DNA from: Clostridium manihotivorum
GTDB taxonomy: Bacteria; Bacillota; Clostridia; Clostridiales; Clostridiaceae
Direction: 5' to 3'
Length of the DNA: 64,000 bases
Assembly (NCBI RefSeq): GCF_004015185.1
Contig: NZ_CP025746.1
Span: forward strand, 4,605,776-4,669,775
Below the pieces are notes generated by a model. That model ran no database searches. It was not told where the DNA came from and saw only the letters and a list, made by a program, of their open reading frames with translations. Below are positions 44,881 to 53,989 of the stretch, in pieces. Each line of letters starts with the position of its first letter. The first letter of the stretch is position 1. The translations under genes and the position numbers were made by a program.

Positions 44881-44911
44881 TATATAAACTGCGCTTTTGT
44901 GATTTGTTGAA

Positions 44912-44946
44912 ATAAGAGCACTAATTCTTAGAATTAGTGCTCTTGA
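44912..44946 (-). terminator. Terminator of phosphofructokinase gene
   Basis: The perfect 15-bp stem AAGAGCACTAATTCT and complement has a 1-nt centre, just past the stop codon. Confidence 0.85.
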
Positions 44947-44948
44947 TA

Positions 44949-46046
44949 TTAATCTCCAAAGGAAATGCCTATTTTCTTTGCTATGCTTACTAACTCTCCA
45001 TCTGGATTTACATCTTTAGTCTTGCCAATTACGTTTTCTAAGCTCTCATAAGAGATCTTATCACCCTTTAGACAAACCATGTTTCCAAACTTTCCTTCAT
45101 TAATCAATTCAACAGCAGCTACACCATACCTAGTTGAAAGTATTCTATCATAAGTAGAAGTATTTCCTCCTCTTTGAATATGACCTAGTACAGTACTTCT
45201 AACCTCATGATTTTTAATTAACTTTTCTAAGTCAATTGCAAGCTTGTTAGCTATTCCACCTAATCTTATAGGGTCTGGTGAATCTGCAACAACTTTGGAC
45301 ACAACAACCTCTCCATTTAAAGGTTTAGCACCTTCAGCTACCACTATTATTGAAAATGGCTTTCCTTGAGCTTCTCTTTCTCTTATTTTATCAACAATCT
45401 TATTAATATCATAAGGGATTTCTGGTATTAGTATAACATCCGCTGAGCCAGCTATTCCTGATTCTAATGCTATCCAACCAGCATTTCTCCCCATTACTTC
45501 TAGCAACATTATTCTATGATGTGACTCCGCAGTTGTGTGTAGTCTATCTAATGCCTCTGTAGCAATCTCTATAGCAGTATTAAACCCGAAGGTTACATCT
45601 GTAGCTTCTAGATCGTTATCAATTGTCTTAGGAACACCTATTACATTAACGCCTTTTCTAGAAAAATCTCTTGCAGAAGTGAGAGTTCCATCTCCTCCGA
45701 TAACTACTAAGGTATCAATACCTTCTTTTTTCAAATTTTCCACAGCTACATCTGATACATCTTTCTTTACTAGTTTTCCATCTTCTTCAACCTGATAATC
45801 AAATAAATTATCTTTGTTAGAACTATAAAGTATAGTTCCTCCTCTATGAAGAATTCCTGATACAGAGTCAAGTGTTAGAGGAACTATATCGTTATTATAA
45901 AGACCTCTATATCCAAACTTGTAACCATATACTTCATACCCATATTGTAATATAGCAGTTCTCGTAGCAGCCCTAATTACTGCATTTAGTCCCGGGCAAT
46001 CTCCTCCACCAGTTAATAATGCGATTTTTTTAACTTTATCTGCCAT
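44949..46046 (-). CDS. 6-phosphofructokinase (group III type)
   Basis: This enzyme adds a phosphate to fructose 6-phosphate in glycolysis. The 365-residue protein is longer than typical PfkA (about 320). Motifs are LTGGGDCPGLNAVIR (about 11-25), VVIGGDGTLTSA (about 113-124), VPKTIDNDLEATD (about 139-151) and EVMGRNAGWIA. GGDGT suggests ATP use, while PKTIDND is shared with PPi-dependent enzymes; this pairing marks the mixed-substrate group III. The donor is therefore not certain. The start follows AGGGGG. Confidence 0.87.
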   Translation of the reverse strand: MADKVKKIALLTGGGDCPGLNAVIRAATRTAILQYGYEVYGYKFGYRGLYNNDIVPLTLDSVSGILHRGGTILYSSNKDNLFDYQVEEDGKLVKKDVSDVAVENLKKEGIDTLVVIGGDGTLTSARDFSRKGVNVIGVPKTIDNDLEATDVTFGFNTAIEIATEALDRLHTTAESHHRIMLLEVMGRNAGWIALESGIAGSADVILIPEIPYDINKIVDKIREREAQGKPFSIIVVAEGAKPLNGEVVVSKVVADSPDPIRLGGIANKLAIDLEKLIKNHEVRSTVLGHIQRGGNTSTYDRILSTRYGVAAVELINEGKFGNMVCLKGDKISYESLENVIGKTKDVNPDGELVSIAKKIGISFGD

Positions 46047-46200
46047 CTTATATCCCCCTTTACCCTATTGTTCCTTGTTCTTATTACACTTTGTAAATGT
46101 GTACATTATAATTTCTATTTAATGATATCACATTAAAAACTCTAAGAAAAGTATATTTTCTTAATATTGAAAATTTTATAAAATATTCTTAAAATTAGAT

Positions 46201-46644
46201 TTATTTCATTATTAATTCCTTGTAAACTTCTTCAAATTTCTCAATTTCTCCTGTATTCTCTGTTTTTCTTATATTTGCGTGCATCTCTAAATAAAACCCC
46301 TTGTCGTCAATAAGCTTCATTTCCTGTAATTTTTTAGGAGTATCACTTTCAAATAATACTTGCCATTCCTCTTTAGACACATAGTCTTTGTAATCTTCAT
46401 AGTCTTCTTTTCCTAATACAATATCATATTCACCATCGAAATAAATTATTATATCGTCTTCAACTAATTGTATATTCTCAACCTTTGACCATACTGGTGC
46501 ATCGATAGTATCACCTTTTATCAAAAGCACCAAATTATTTTTTACAATCATCAGTTTACTTAATTGTATTCTAGACATGCCTAAATCATTCTTACTCCAT
46601 TTCTTCTTAGCTATAATTTCTTTAATTCTTTCTGCAACAGACAT
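46201..46644 (-). CDS. Uncharacterised 147-residue protein
   Basis: I do not recognise this family. It is soluble, with a basic helical start (ERIKEIIAKKKWSKNDLG), a middle rich in beta strands (MIVKNNLVLLIKGDTIDAPVW, DDIIIYFDGEYDIVLG) and an acidic helical end (NTGEIEKFEEVYKEL). The start has a strong AAAGGAG site, so it is a real gene. No signal peptide or membrane helix is seen. It has no close neighbours in its direction other than pfk downstream after 150 bases. Confidence 0.7.
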   Translation of the reverse strand: MSVAERIKEIIAKKKWSKNDLGMSRIQLSKLMIVKNNLVLLIKGDTIDAPVWSKVENIQLVEDDIIIYFDGEYDIVLGKEDYEDYKDYVSKEEWQVLFESDTPKKLQEMKLIDDKGFYLEMHANIRKTENTGEIEKFEEVYKELIMK

Positions 46645-46861
46645 ATCATCACTCCTTTTTATTTTATTGTTCTCTTTAACTATATTAAAAATTCAAAGAT
46701 TCAATAGTAAAGGAGGAAGTTTTCACATTGCTATGAATATTTTATTTCCCTAAATTGCGGTAACTTTTAACTAAAACGAAATTTTTCCACTTACCGCTTA
46801 ATGTAATCTTTTACAAGATAACTTTTTCAAAGTCTCTGAAGTACCGTCTGCAGTGGATTTT

Positions 46862-47002
46862 CTTACGCATCTATCTTTTCTAAATCATATGCAAAGAAAA
46901 TCTGGCAGACGACATAATTTCTCTTTTTTACTCTTTCACCGATATCTACATTTAAGTCGTGTACACATACTTATATACAGCTTTATTAAAATATAATTTG
47001 GT
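46862..47002 (+). repeat. Family A repeat, full-length copy
   Basis: TTACGCATCTATCTTTTCTA, then AAAATCTGGCAGACGACATA, TTTTACTCTTTCACCGATAT and the 3' blocks GTGTACACATACTTATATAC and ATATAATTTGGTA. It matches the full extent of the 14968-15106 copy. Confidence 0.75.
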
Positions 47003-47009
47003 AAAAAAT

Positions 47010-47052
47010 AAAAAAATTCAACACAAATTTTTTAATCTTTTGTGTTGAATTA
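47010..47052 (-). terminator. Terminator of uppP
   Basis: The stem AATTCAACACAAA / TTTGTGTTGAATT has a 10-nt loop and a leftward T-run. Confidence 0.8.
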
Positions 47053-47062
47053 GTTTCTAATG

Positions 47063-47905
47063 TTATTTTATTACATTTGCTAAGATTAACGCAACAAGTA
47101 TAAATCCTGCAAATATTCTATATATAGCAAATACTCTCATAGGCTTCTTTTTCAAGAAAGCAATAAATCCTTCTACTACTAGAAGAGCTACTATAAATGC
47201 AACGATGAAACCTACTATTAATGCAACAACCTCGGTTTGAGTTATTGTAGCATAGTTAAATCTTCTAAGCTTAAGCCCTGAAGCACCAATCATTACAGGT
47301 ATAGCTAAAAAGAATGAAAATTCAGCAGCAATTGCTGTACTTAAACCGCCTACCCAACCACCTATTATGGTAGATGCACTTCTAGACATACCTGGCCACA
47401 TAGCAAGACATTGGAATATACCAACTTTAAGTGCTTGAACGTAGCTTATCTCATCAACATCTTTAACAACCTTTAGATGCTTTGCTCTTTTTCTATAGCT
47501 GTTTTCTGTAAGTATTAATAAGATACCTCCAACTATAAATCCTATAGCTACAGTCTTTGCACTAAATAAGTACTTATCTATCAAATCATTGAAGATTACT
47601 CCAAGAATTAATGCTGGTATAGTACCAACTACTATTACCATCCAAAACTTTATACCTTTCTTCTCAAATCTGAAGAAAGACTTAATCATAGTCCAGATCT
47701 TGTTCCAGTATAATACTACTACTGCTAAAATGGCACCTAATTGTATTACTATTTCAAACATATTAGTAAATTCAGTGCCACTAAAACCGATTATATCTCC
47801 AACTATTATCATATGACCTGTAGATGAAATCGGAATAAACTCAGTTATACCTTCAACTATTGCAATTATTATAGCTTTCAAAATAAAATAAAAATTTAAC
47901 GCCAT
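47063..47905 (-). CDS. uppP: Undecaprenyl-diphosphatase
   Basis: UppP (BacA) removes a phosphate from undecaprenyl pyrophosphate, recycling the carrier for wall synthesis; overexpression gives bacitracin resistance. The protein has about 280 residues and seven or eight membrane helices. EGITEFIPISSTGHMIIV lies near 13-30 and the catalytic PGMSRSASTIIGGW near 170-183. I prefer ATG 47905 (MALNFYF); the frame opens 6 codons earlier with TTG, and neither has a strong site. A single gene with its own terminator. Confidence 0.92.
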   Translation of the reverse strand: MALNFYFILKAIIIAIVEGITEFIPISSTGHMIIVGDIIGFSGTEFTNMFEIVIQLGAILAVVVLYWNKIWTMIKSFFRFEKKGIKFWMVIVVGTIPALILGVIFNDLIDKYLFSAKTVAIGFIVGGILLILTENSYRKRAKHLKVVKDVDEISYVQALKVGIFQCLAMWPGMSRSASTIIGGWVGGLSTAIAAEFSFFLAIPVMIGASGLKLRRFNYATITQTEVVALIVGFIVAFIVALLVVEGFIAFLKKKPMRVFAIYRIFAGFILVALILANVIK

Positions 47906-48011
47906 AAGCTCACTCACTTTCAATTGTTATTTGACATACTTCTTAATTATAAATTTTACTATACCCTTTGTCCATTAAAAAATTATTAAATTTGCATTAC
48001 AGTATTATTAA

Positions 48012-48090
48012 CTTTTTGCAAATCTGCCTTTTCTGAACGTATGTGAAGAAATCCTGGCAGGCGACATATTTTTTACTCTTTACTCTTTGA
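48012..48090 (+). repeat. Family A repeat, near-identical to the 48472 copy
   Basis: TTTTTGCAAATCTGCC, TTTTCTGAACGTATGTGAAG and CTGGCAGGCGACATA match the copy at 48472-48530 almost base for base. The pair lies 460 bases apart in direct orientation. Confidence 0.8.
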
Positions 48091-48213
48091 AATCAAAGCA
48101 TCTTATATTATTTATATTTAAATTAAGATATAAAACTTTTATAAAGATTACAATAGCTAAAGAGTAAAGCTGTATGTTCGAACGTAGTGAGTTCACAGTT
48201 TTAGCCAAAGATG

Positions 48214-48299
48214 TATCACTTCAATCATTAAACTATTTTCAAATCTCTGCTGGTTTCTGAGCAGAGAATTTGAAAATATAAAATCATTATGAAGTGATA
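48214..48299. other. Large intergenic hairpin
   Basis: The left arm TATCACTTCA...ATTTTCAAATCTCTGCT pairs with AGCAGAGAATTTGAAAAT...TGAAGTGATA. Each arm is about 38 nt with few breaks and a loop of about 8 nt. The inner 17-bp stem is nearly perfect. It has no T-run and belongs to no family seen here. It lies between uppP and manA amid families A and B. Confidence 0.75.
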
Positions 48300-48333
48300 A
48301 ATCGGTGGAATATGACAAAATCATATTAATTCT

Positions 48334-48400
48334 TTGCGCAAGCTCATCTAAGCATCGGATGACTGACCACTTAATTTCAACACAGTACTTTAACAGAGCC
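48334..48400 (+). repeat. Family B MITE, right half
   Basis: GCGCAAGCTCATCTAAGCAT, CGGATGACTGACCACTTAAT, TTCAACACAGTACTTTAACA and GAGCC match the right half of the reversed 31250-31381 element nearly exactly. The left half is missing. Confidence 0.75.
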
Positions 48401-48431
48401 TATGTTTAAATATGGGCGTATCAACCGTAAT

Positions 48432-48472
48432 AAAAAACTCACTGAAGCGATCTTCTTCAGTGAGCTTTTTTT
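48432..48472 (+). terminator. Terminator hairpin joined to family A
   Basis: The stem ACTCACTGAAG / CTTCAGTGAGC has a T7 tail on the plus strand and an A-run on the other side. No rightward gene precedes it; it may end manA in the other direction. Confidence 0.75.
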
Positions 48473-48530
48473 GCGCATCTGCCTTTTCTGAACGTATGTG
48501 AAGAAATTCTGGCAGGCGACATAATTTTAT
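48472..48530 (+). repeat. Family A repeat overlapping the manA stop
   Basis: GCGCATCTGCC, TTTTCTGAACGTATGTGAAG and CTGGCAGGCGACATAATTTT run into the last codons and TAA of the leftward manA gene. Confidence 0.8.
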
Positions 48531-49504
48531 TTTTTTACTACAGAAAGTATTTCTCCTTCTACCTTTTGTACATCTGGTACAAAACTCTTAAGAAGTGATA
48601 GTTTTCCTGTTATTTCATATTGTCCAAGAGTTGCAGGGATGAATACACTGTCACCTTTTTTAACAGCTAGTTCTCCATCAGAATACTTTATAACTCCAGT
48701 TCCATCTACACAAGTAAATATGTAGAATCTTTCAGGATCACTGCTCTCTTTTATTGATTTTTCTATGTCATATTTTATTATTGTAAAATAATCGCATAGA
48801 GCTAAATAAGTCTTTGTCACTCCATCTAACGTAGCTTTTAGTCCATTGCTGTTTTCTCCTTTAAGACTAAAGTCTATAACATCTAAGGCTTTTTCCACAT
48901 GTATTTCTCTTCCTCTGTTATAGTCATATACTCTATAAGTTGTATCGCTGTTCTGCTGAATTTCAGCAATAACAACACCTTCACCTATAGCATGAACTAA
49001 TCCACTTTTTACGAAGTAGAAGTCACCCTTCTTTACTTCGATTTTATTTAAATACTCGTCGAAGTTTCCAGTATTTATAGCTTCAACGAATTGCTCTTTT
49101 GTACAATTTTTAGTTCCTACAACTAGATTTGCTCCTTCGAAAGCTTCAAGAACATACCAACATTCAGTCTTTCCTAAGTCACCTTCTACTCTTAAACCAT
49201 ATTCATCATTTGGATGAACTTGAACTGAAAGTTTATCCTTTGCATTGATTAACTTAACTAAAAGCGGAAATCTTTCTTGATTTACCTTTGTTCCCACAAG
49301 GTCACTACCTAACTTTTCAATCAAATCCTTAAATGAAGTTCCTTTATATTGTCCATTTGAAACAATTCCTGTTCCGTTAGGATGACAAGCTATATCCCAG
49401 CTTTCTCCGATTTCGCCTTCTGGAAGATTATCTCTAAAAAGCTCAAAATCTCTTCCTCCCCAGATCTTATCGTAGTACAAATTATCAAAAATAATTGGAT
49501 ACAT
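48527..49504 (-). CDS. manA: Mannose-6-phosphate isomerase (class I)
   Basis: ManA interconverts mannose 6-phosphate and fructose 6-phosphate with a zinc ion. The 325-residue cupin enzyme has the start YDKIWGGRDFELF, zinc ligands in VQVHPNDEYGLR (about 95-106) with the following KTECWYVL, and SGLVHAIGEGVVIAEIQQNSDTTYRVYDYNR (split around 168-198). Length is normal for the Firmicute class. A single gene with a GGAGG site; its end lies in a family A repeat. Confidence 0.94.
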   Translation of the reverse strand: MYPIIFDNLYYDKIWGGRDFELFRDNLPEGEIGESWDIACHPNGTGIVSNGQYKGTSFKDLIEKLGSDLVGTKVNQERFPLLVKLINAKDKLSVQVHPNDEYGLRVEGDLGKTECWYVLEAFEGANLVVGTKNCTKEQFVEAINTGNFDEYLNKIEVKKGDFYFVKSGLVHAIGEGVVIAEIQQNSDTTYRVYDYNRGREIHVEKALDVIDFSLKGENSNGLKATLDGVTKTYLALCDYFTIIKYDIEKSIKESSDPERFYIFTCVDGTGVIKYSDGELAVKKGDSVFIPATLGQYEITGKLSLLKSFVPDVQKVEGEILSVVKK

Positions 49505-49684
49505 ATAGTATTCCTCCTTTGGTTTATACAGGATCAGAATCTTATAGTATAAATTACTGTAGAACCAACCCGTTTATTAAATTATGTTTGTGAAACGTAT
49601 AATTTAATAAATAAATGTGTAACTAATTAAATATATAAACATATGAATCTATAGCTTATTATAATAAGCCCAAAATAGTTCATA

Positions 49685-51559
49685 TTAATAGAATAGCGTA
49701 AAATCAGGAACTTTTAAAGTATCTCCATTTTCTTTATTATAATCATCATAAATCTTTTTTGCTTTTTCATAGTTATCTGTAATTGTTTTTTTAGTATATT
49801 CATCAGTTGAATCCAATATTCCAGTATAAGCTGCCTTCAAGTTTACCATACCTCTTTCAAGATCGCCATTGATTGAAATATAGAAACACCCTGCATTATT
49901 TAACGTAAGAATATCATTTTTATCAGCAGCATAAGCATATCTTATTTCTTTTATAGCATCTGCATTTTTATTTTGTCCTAAATAAATAGTTCCTAAAGTC
50001 CTATGGTACTTTGGTTCTGATTCATTAAGAGAAACAGCCTTCTTTAGTAACTCAACACATTCATCCTTCTTATCTTCTTTTAGCTTTATAATAGCCATAT
50101 TATATACTATTTCACTATCATTGGGCTTTATTAATGATGCCTTATAGAAAAATTCATAAGCCTTATTAAGATCTTGTGTTGTATACCAATAGTAATTAGC
50201 TATATTTAGAAGAATATTATAATTGTATGGTTCCTTTAACAAAGCAGTTCTGAAGAAAGGCTCTGCTTCTTCGTTTTTATTCATCTTTTTCAGAATTTCT
50301 GGCATTAAAAAGCCATAATTATCTGGATAATCTTTATTTTTAAGAATACTATCGTTACAATACTCTAAAGCCTTTTTATAGTCTCCCTTGTCTAAGTAGT
50401 ACCATGCAGCAGTATGATATACTCTATAATCTTCCTTATTGCTTTCTATTACTTTGTCAAGAAGCTGATCTGCTTCCTTTGTATTTTTTGTTTTTTGTAA
50501 AGCTGCTGCCTTTATTAGGTTTACTTCTATCTTACCTGTGTCCTTATCCTTTAAAGCATCCAAATATTTAATTGCGTCATCAGCGGTTTCTGAGGTCATA
50601 GAATAAACCTTTGCAAGCCACATATTATACGCTACGCTATCTTTATTTTTTTCTTTCAATGCTATTAACTTCTCTAATAACATATCTCTATTATATGAAG
50701 CTATTTGAGACAGTACATCATATACCTTATACTCATCTTTATCTAAATTCCAAGCTTTCTCAAGATACTTGAAGCCATCATCCCAATTATCTACAAGCAT
50801 CTTCATCCTTGAGTAGTCTGCCATATCATAAGCGGACTTTGTATCTACAGGATAAGTATCAATTAAAGCCTTAGCCTTATCAACTTTATTATTCGACATA
50901 TATGTAGAAAACATAGTTTTTATTAAAGGTTTATAAGCTTTATACTTGGATAAAGCTGCATCCCCTTGCTTTAAGGCCTCATCAAAATCCTTATTCATAT
51001 AGTCAGTAAATACTATATAGTTTAATAGATATTCATCTTTTTCTTTAAAATCTTTCTTCTTTTCACCATTCTTTTCTATATAGCTATCTCTTTTAGCTAA
51101 TGCTTTCTTAAGGATTTCTCTTGATTTATCCAACTTTCCTTCAACAGAATATATTTCAGCTATCTTCACATCCCAAAGAGGCCAAGTTTCTTTTTCATTT
51201 AACTTTGTATATTCAGCTATGGCTTTATCATACTCATTTTTGTAGAAATATTGTTCAGCCTTGTTTGTAGCTATTTTTACAGTTTGATCCTGGGCTTGTC
51301 TATAATAGTAATAAGACGTTGGAACAGCTATAACTATTAGTAGAGCCACAACTAAAGCAGCAATCTTAAACTTTTTATTTTTAAAATTCACGTTTTTCAA
51401 ACCATTTTTAAATTTATTTAATTTAAAACCTTTTATTTTTTTCAGCATCGGTATAAATTTATCTTTATAACTATTCTTTAAAAAACTTAAGTTTATGTTT
51501 CTTACCCTTGATGAAATCCTTTTAAACACACTTTTTAAGAATTCAGTAAATTTACTCAT
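49685..51559 (-). CDS. Membrane-anchored tetratricopeptide repeat protein
   Basis: The protein has 624 residues. A very basic cytoplasmic start of about 60 residues leads to one membrane helix (about 67-87, AALVVALLIVIAVPTSYYYY). About ten TPR-like helical pairs follow, for example YKNEYDKAIAEYTKLNEK, DYKKALEYCNDSILKNKDYP, DLNKAYEFFYKASLIKPNDS and QNKNADAIKEIRYAYAADKN. It should be a scaffold facing outside the cell. The partner is unknown. It is divergent from the 51704 gene and the murT-gatD unit with only 140 bases between. Confidence 0.8.
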   Translation of the reverse strand: MSKFTEFLKSVFKRISSRVRNINLSFLKNSYKDKFIPMLKKIKGFKLNKFKNGLKNVNFKNKKFKIAALVVALLIVIAVPTSYYYYRQAQDQTVKIATNKAEQYFYKNEYDKAIAEYTKLNEKETWPLWDVKIAEIYSVEGKLDKSREILKKALAKRDSYIEKNGEKKKDFKEKDEYLLNYIVFTDYMNKDFDEALKQGDAALSKYKAYKPLIKTMFSTYMSNNKVDKAKALIDTYPVDTKSAYDMADYSRMKMLVDNWDDGFKYLEKAWNLDKDEYKVYDVLSQIASYNRDMLLEKLIALKEKNKDSVAYNMWLAKVYSMTSETADDAIKYLDALKDKDTGKIEVNLIKAAALQKTKNTKEADQLLDKVIESNKEDYRVYHTAAWYYLDKGDYKKALEYCNDSILKNKDYPDNYGFLMPEILKKMNKNEEAEPFFRTALLKEPYNYNILLNIANYYWYTTQDLNKAYEFFYKASLIKPNDSEIVYNMAIIKLKEDKKDECVELLKKAVSLNESEPKYHRTLGTIYLGQNKNADAIKEIRYAYAADKNDILTLNNAGCFYISINGDLERGMVNLKAAYTGILDSTDEYTKKTITDNYEKAKKIYDDYNKENGDTLKVPDFTLFY

Positions 51560-51703
51560 AATTCCTCCATTTTTTCAATTCTCCTATTATTCTAGCAAAA
51601 AGAACAAAAAAAATCTATATATACGAAAACCTATTATAACTTTCATGTTGGTACAAATTTGATATTATGATATACTATACTTTAGTTTATAAGGTAGGTT
51701 GTG

Positions 51704-52576
51704 ATGCCAATGAATTTATTAAGAAAAAAGATTGTTGATCTAGCATTATTATTCTTGCTTTTTATTTTTATAGGGATGCTTGTATATAGATTTGTTCCTA
51801 ATATGAACCTTTCTCTAAACGGAATGTTATTAGGTAACAATACAAATAAAGTGGATTATCAGAAATCAAAAAACTCTGATTATGTAAGTGAAATATATTT
51901 AACACCTGTACCTATAACAAGTAATCTACAAATAGTTTCAACACTTTTGTCTAATAGCGACTTGACCATAGGCTACTTAGATAGATCTGAGAATGTGGAT
52001 GGTGAATTTATAAAAAAATTCATTAATGAAAAAGGAATTAACTTAGTTTTTGCAGATAACACACAGCTGGATACCATATCCAAGACAGGTGTTAATTACT
52101 GTTCTTCCTCATCATATTTTCAAGCGAACTATCAAGGTAAGAGAATAAATTTTGTATATATAGATGTAGATAATGAGTCTTCAGATAATTTCAATACAAT
52201 GCTTTCTACTATTGAAGATTTAAAAAAGAGCAACTTACCGGTTGTTGTATATGTAAACTCTTCAAAGCCGCTTACAGATAATTATGTTAACTTTCTTTCT
52301 AAAACAGGTGTAAATTTAGTACTCATAAATAGTTATGATAAATATAAGTTTAGACTTATAAACAAGACATTTTTTGTTAATAATTGTAATAATACAGAAA
52401 CAAGCTATGTGCCCCAATTTTCTTTTGTTTTTAACAAGAACAACTCAGTTTCTATAGGTATTAAGCTTATAATAACTGATTATGGCAAAAAAGATTCTGT
52501 AATAAAAGATCTCAATGAAAGATCTCTTAATATACCCTTTAAGATCAGCGAAAAGTATAACTTTATTGATTATTAG
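51704..52576 (+). CDS. Exported single-pass protein of unknown function
   Basis: The protein has about 290 residues and I do not recognise it. A membrane helix (about 11-28, LALLFLLFIFIGMLVY) is followed by a mixed alpha/beta extracellular domain with regular strands (TIGYLDRSENV, INLVFADNTQ, INFVYIDVDN, LPVVVYVNSS, VNLVLINSYD). The start could be GTG 51701, ATG 51704 or ATG 51710; AAGGTAGG favours 51704. It lies 37 bases before murT on the same strand, so a link to peptidoglycan amidation is inferred from position only. Confidence 0.65.
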   Translation: MPMNLLRKKIVDLALLFLLFIFIGMLVYRFVPNMNLSLNGMLLGNNTNKVDYQKSKNSDYVSEIYLTPVPITSNLQIVSTLLSNSDLTIGYLDRSENVDGEFIKKFINEKGINLVFADNTQLDTISKTGVNYCSSSSYFQANYQGKRINFVYIDVDNESSDNFNTMLSTIEDLKKSNLPVVVYVNSSKPLTDNYVNFLSKTGVNLVLINSYDKYKFRLINKTFFVNNCNNTETSYVPQFSFVFNKNNSVSIGIKLIITDYGKKDSVIKDLNERSLNIPFKISEKYNFIDY

Positions 52577-52613
52577 TTTATTGTAATAAGTCTTAGAAGT
52601 TATATAATTAATT

Positions 52614-53978
52614 ATGAAGGTGGTGTCAAAAATTAAAATCAAGTCTTTATTTAGTATAATCGCAGCAAAATTAACATTATTTCTTTCAAAGAAGTTCCTA
52701 AAGGGAGGAAGTAACTTTCCTGGAAAAGTAGCTTTGAAATTTGATAATTCAATATTAAAAACCATAACAAAAAATTACAAGGTTATCATGATTACTGGAA
52801 CTAATGGTAAAACAACTACCACTAGCATGATATATAATATATTAAAGGAAGCTGGTCTTGATGTAATAACTAATAATACAGGTGCAAATATGCTTCCTGG
52901 AATTACCTCCTGCTTTATAGACAATTATAAATTTGGCAATTCAAAAGAGCGCTATGCTGTTATTGAAGTGGACGAAGCAAACTTAAAGTTTATAACTAAG
53001 CATTTGAATCCTTGGTCTATTACTATAACTAACCTTTTTAGGGATCAGCTTGACCGTTACGGTGAAGTATATACTACGCTTTCTAAGATTATGGAAGGCG
53101 TTACTCTTGTTCCTGAAACAAAGTTGATATTAAATGGAGATGAGTCCTTATTAGGAGAATTAAAGCTTCCAAACCCTACTACATATTTTGGTTTTGGACT
53201 GTCCCCTACAAACGAGAAAGTAATAGACATAAACTCAGACGCAAAGTTTTGTAAGTTTTGCAAGACAAATTACGAATACAATTTTGTGTCCTACAATCAC
53301 TTAGGAGACTTTTATTGCCCAAGCTGTGGCTATAAACGTCCAGAACTAAAATATACTCTTACTAATGTATTAGATATAACCTCTGAAAACTCATTGGTAG
53401 AATTTAATAACAAGGAATTCAATGTGACTCAGTCAGGAGTATATAATATCTACAATGCGCTTTGCGCCTATGCTATTACTAAAGAACTAGGAATAGATGA
53501 TAAAGTTATATATAACTCTTTAAATAAACAAGAATCAAGTTTTGGTCGTCAAGAGGTAATAAACATCGAAGGAAAAGAAGTAAAGATTATATTAGTAAAG
53601 AATCCTGCAGGGTACAATCAAGCTATAGATACATTGTGTTTAAGCAAGGATACTTTATCAGTAGCTTTCTTACTTAATGATAACTATGCTGACGGAAGAG
53701 ATGTTTCTTGGATATGGGACGTAAACTTTGAAAAGTTAGCTGGCCTTGACATAAATGATGTATTTATATCTGGGGAAAGAATGTATGATATGGCTATAAG
53801 ATTAAAAACAGCTGGAATCTCTGTAGAAAAGTTTAAGATTGATGGAGAGTTTTCAAATTTAACTGAAAATATAAAGAGTAGCACTGGTAACAAAATATAT
53901 ATCTTAGCTACTTATACTGCTATGATAAATTATAGAAAGTACCTGCATTCAAAAGGGTACATAAAAAAATTATGGTAA
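52614..53978 (+). CDS. murT: Lipid II isoglutaminyl synthase, MurT subunit
   Basis: MurT uses ATP to activate the D-Glu of lipid II, which GatD then amidates to D-isoglutamine. The 454-residue Mur-ligase-like protein has the P-loop ITGTNGKTTTTSM (about 60-72) and VIEVDEANLKF. It also has a zinc ribbon (CKFC near 219 and CPSCGYKRP near 239) that ordinary Mur ligases lack, and the C-terminal DUF1727 part with NDNYADGRDVSWIWDV. The ATG at 52614 has no clear ribosome site, so the start is less sure. Confidence 0.93.
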   Translation: MKVVSKIKIKSLFSIIAAKLTLFLSKKFLKGGSNFPGKVALKFDNSILKTITKNYKVIMITGTNGKTTTTSMIYNILKEAGLDVITNNTGANMLPGITSCFIDNYKFGNSKERYAVIEVDEANLKFITKHLNPWSITITNLFRDQLDRYGEVYTTLSKIMEGVTLVPETKLILNGDESLLGELKLPNPTTYFGFGLSPTNEKVIDINSDAKFCKFCKTNYEYNFVSYNHLGDFYCPSCGYKRPELKYTLTNVLDITSENSLVEFNNKEFNVTQSGVYNIYNALCAYAITKELGIDDKVIYNSLNKQESSFGRQEVINIEGKEVKIILVKNPAGYNQAIDTLCLSKDTLSVAFLLNDNYADGRDVSWIWDVNFEKLAGLDINDVFISGERMYDMAIRLKTAGISVEKFKIDGEFSNLTENIKSSTGNKIYILATYTAMINYRKYLHSKGYIKKLW

Positions 53979-53989
53979 GAGGTGATATT

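Noticed and set aside
52445..52765. 106-residue leftward frame across the 51704-murT gap
   Set aside because: It overlaps two real genes in the other direction and lacks a ribosome site; the hydrophobic content comes from AT-rich sequence.
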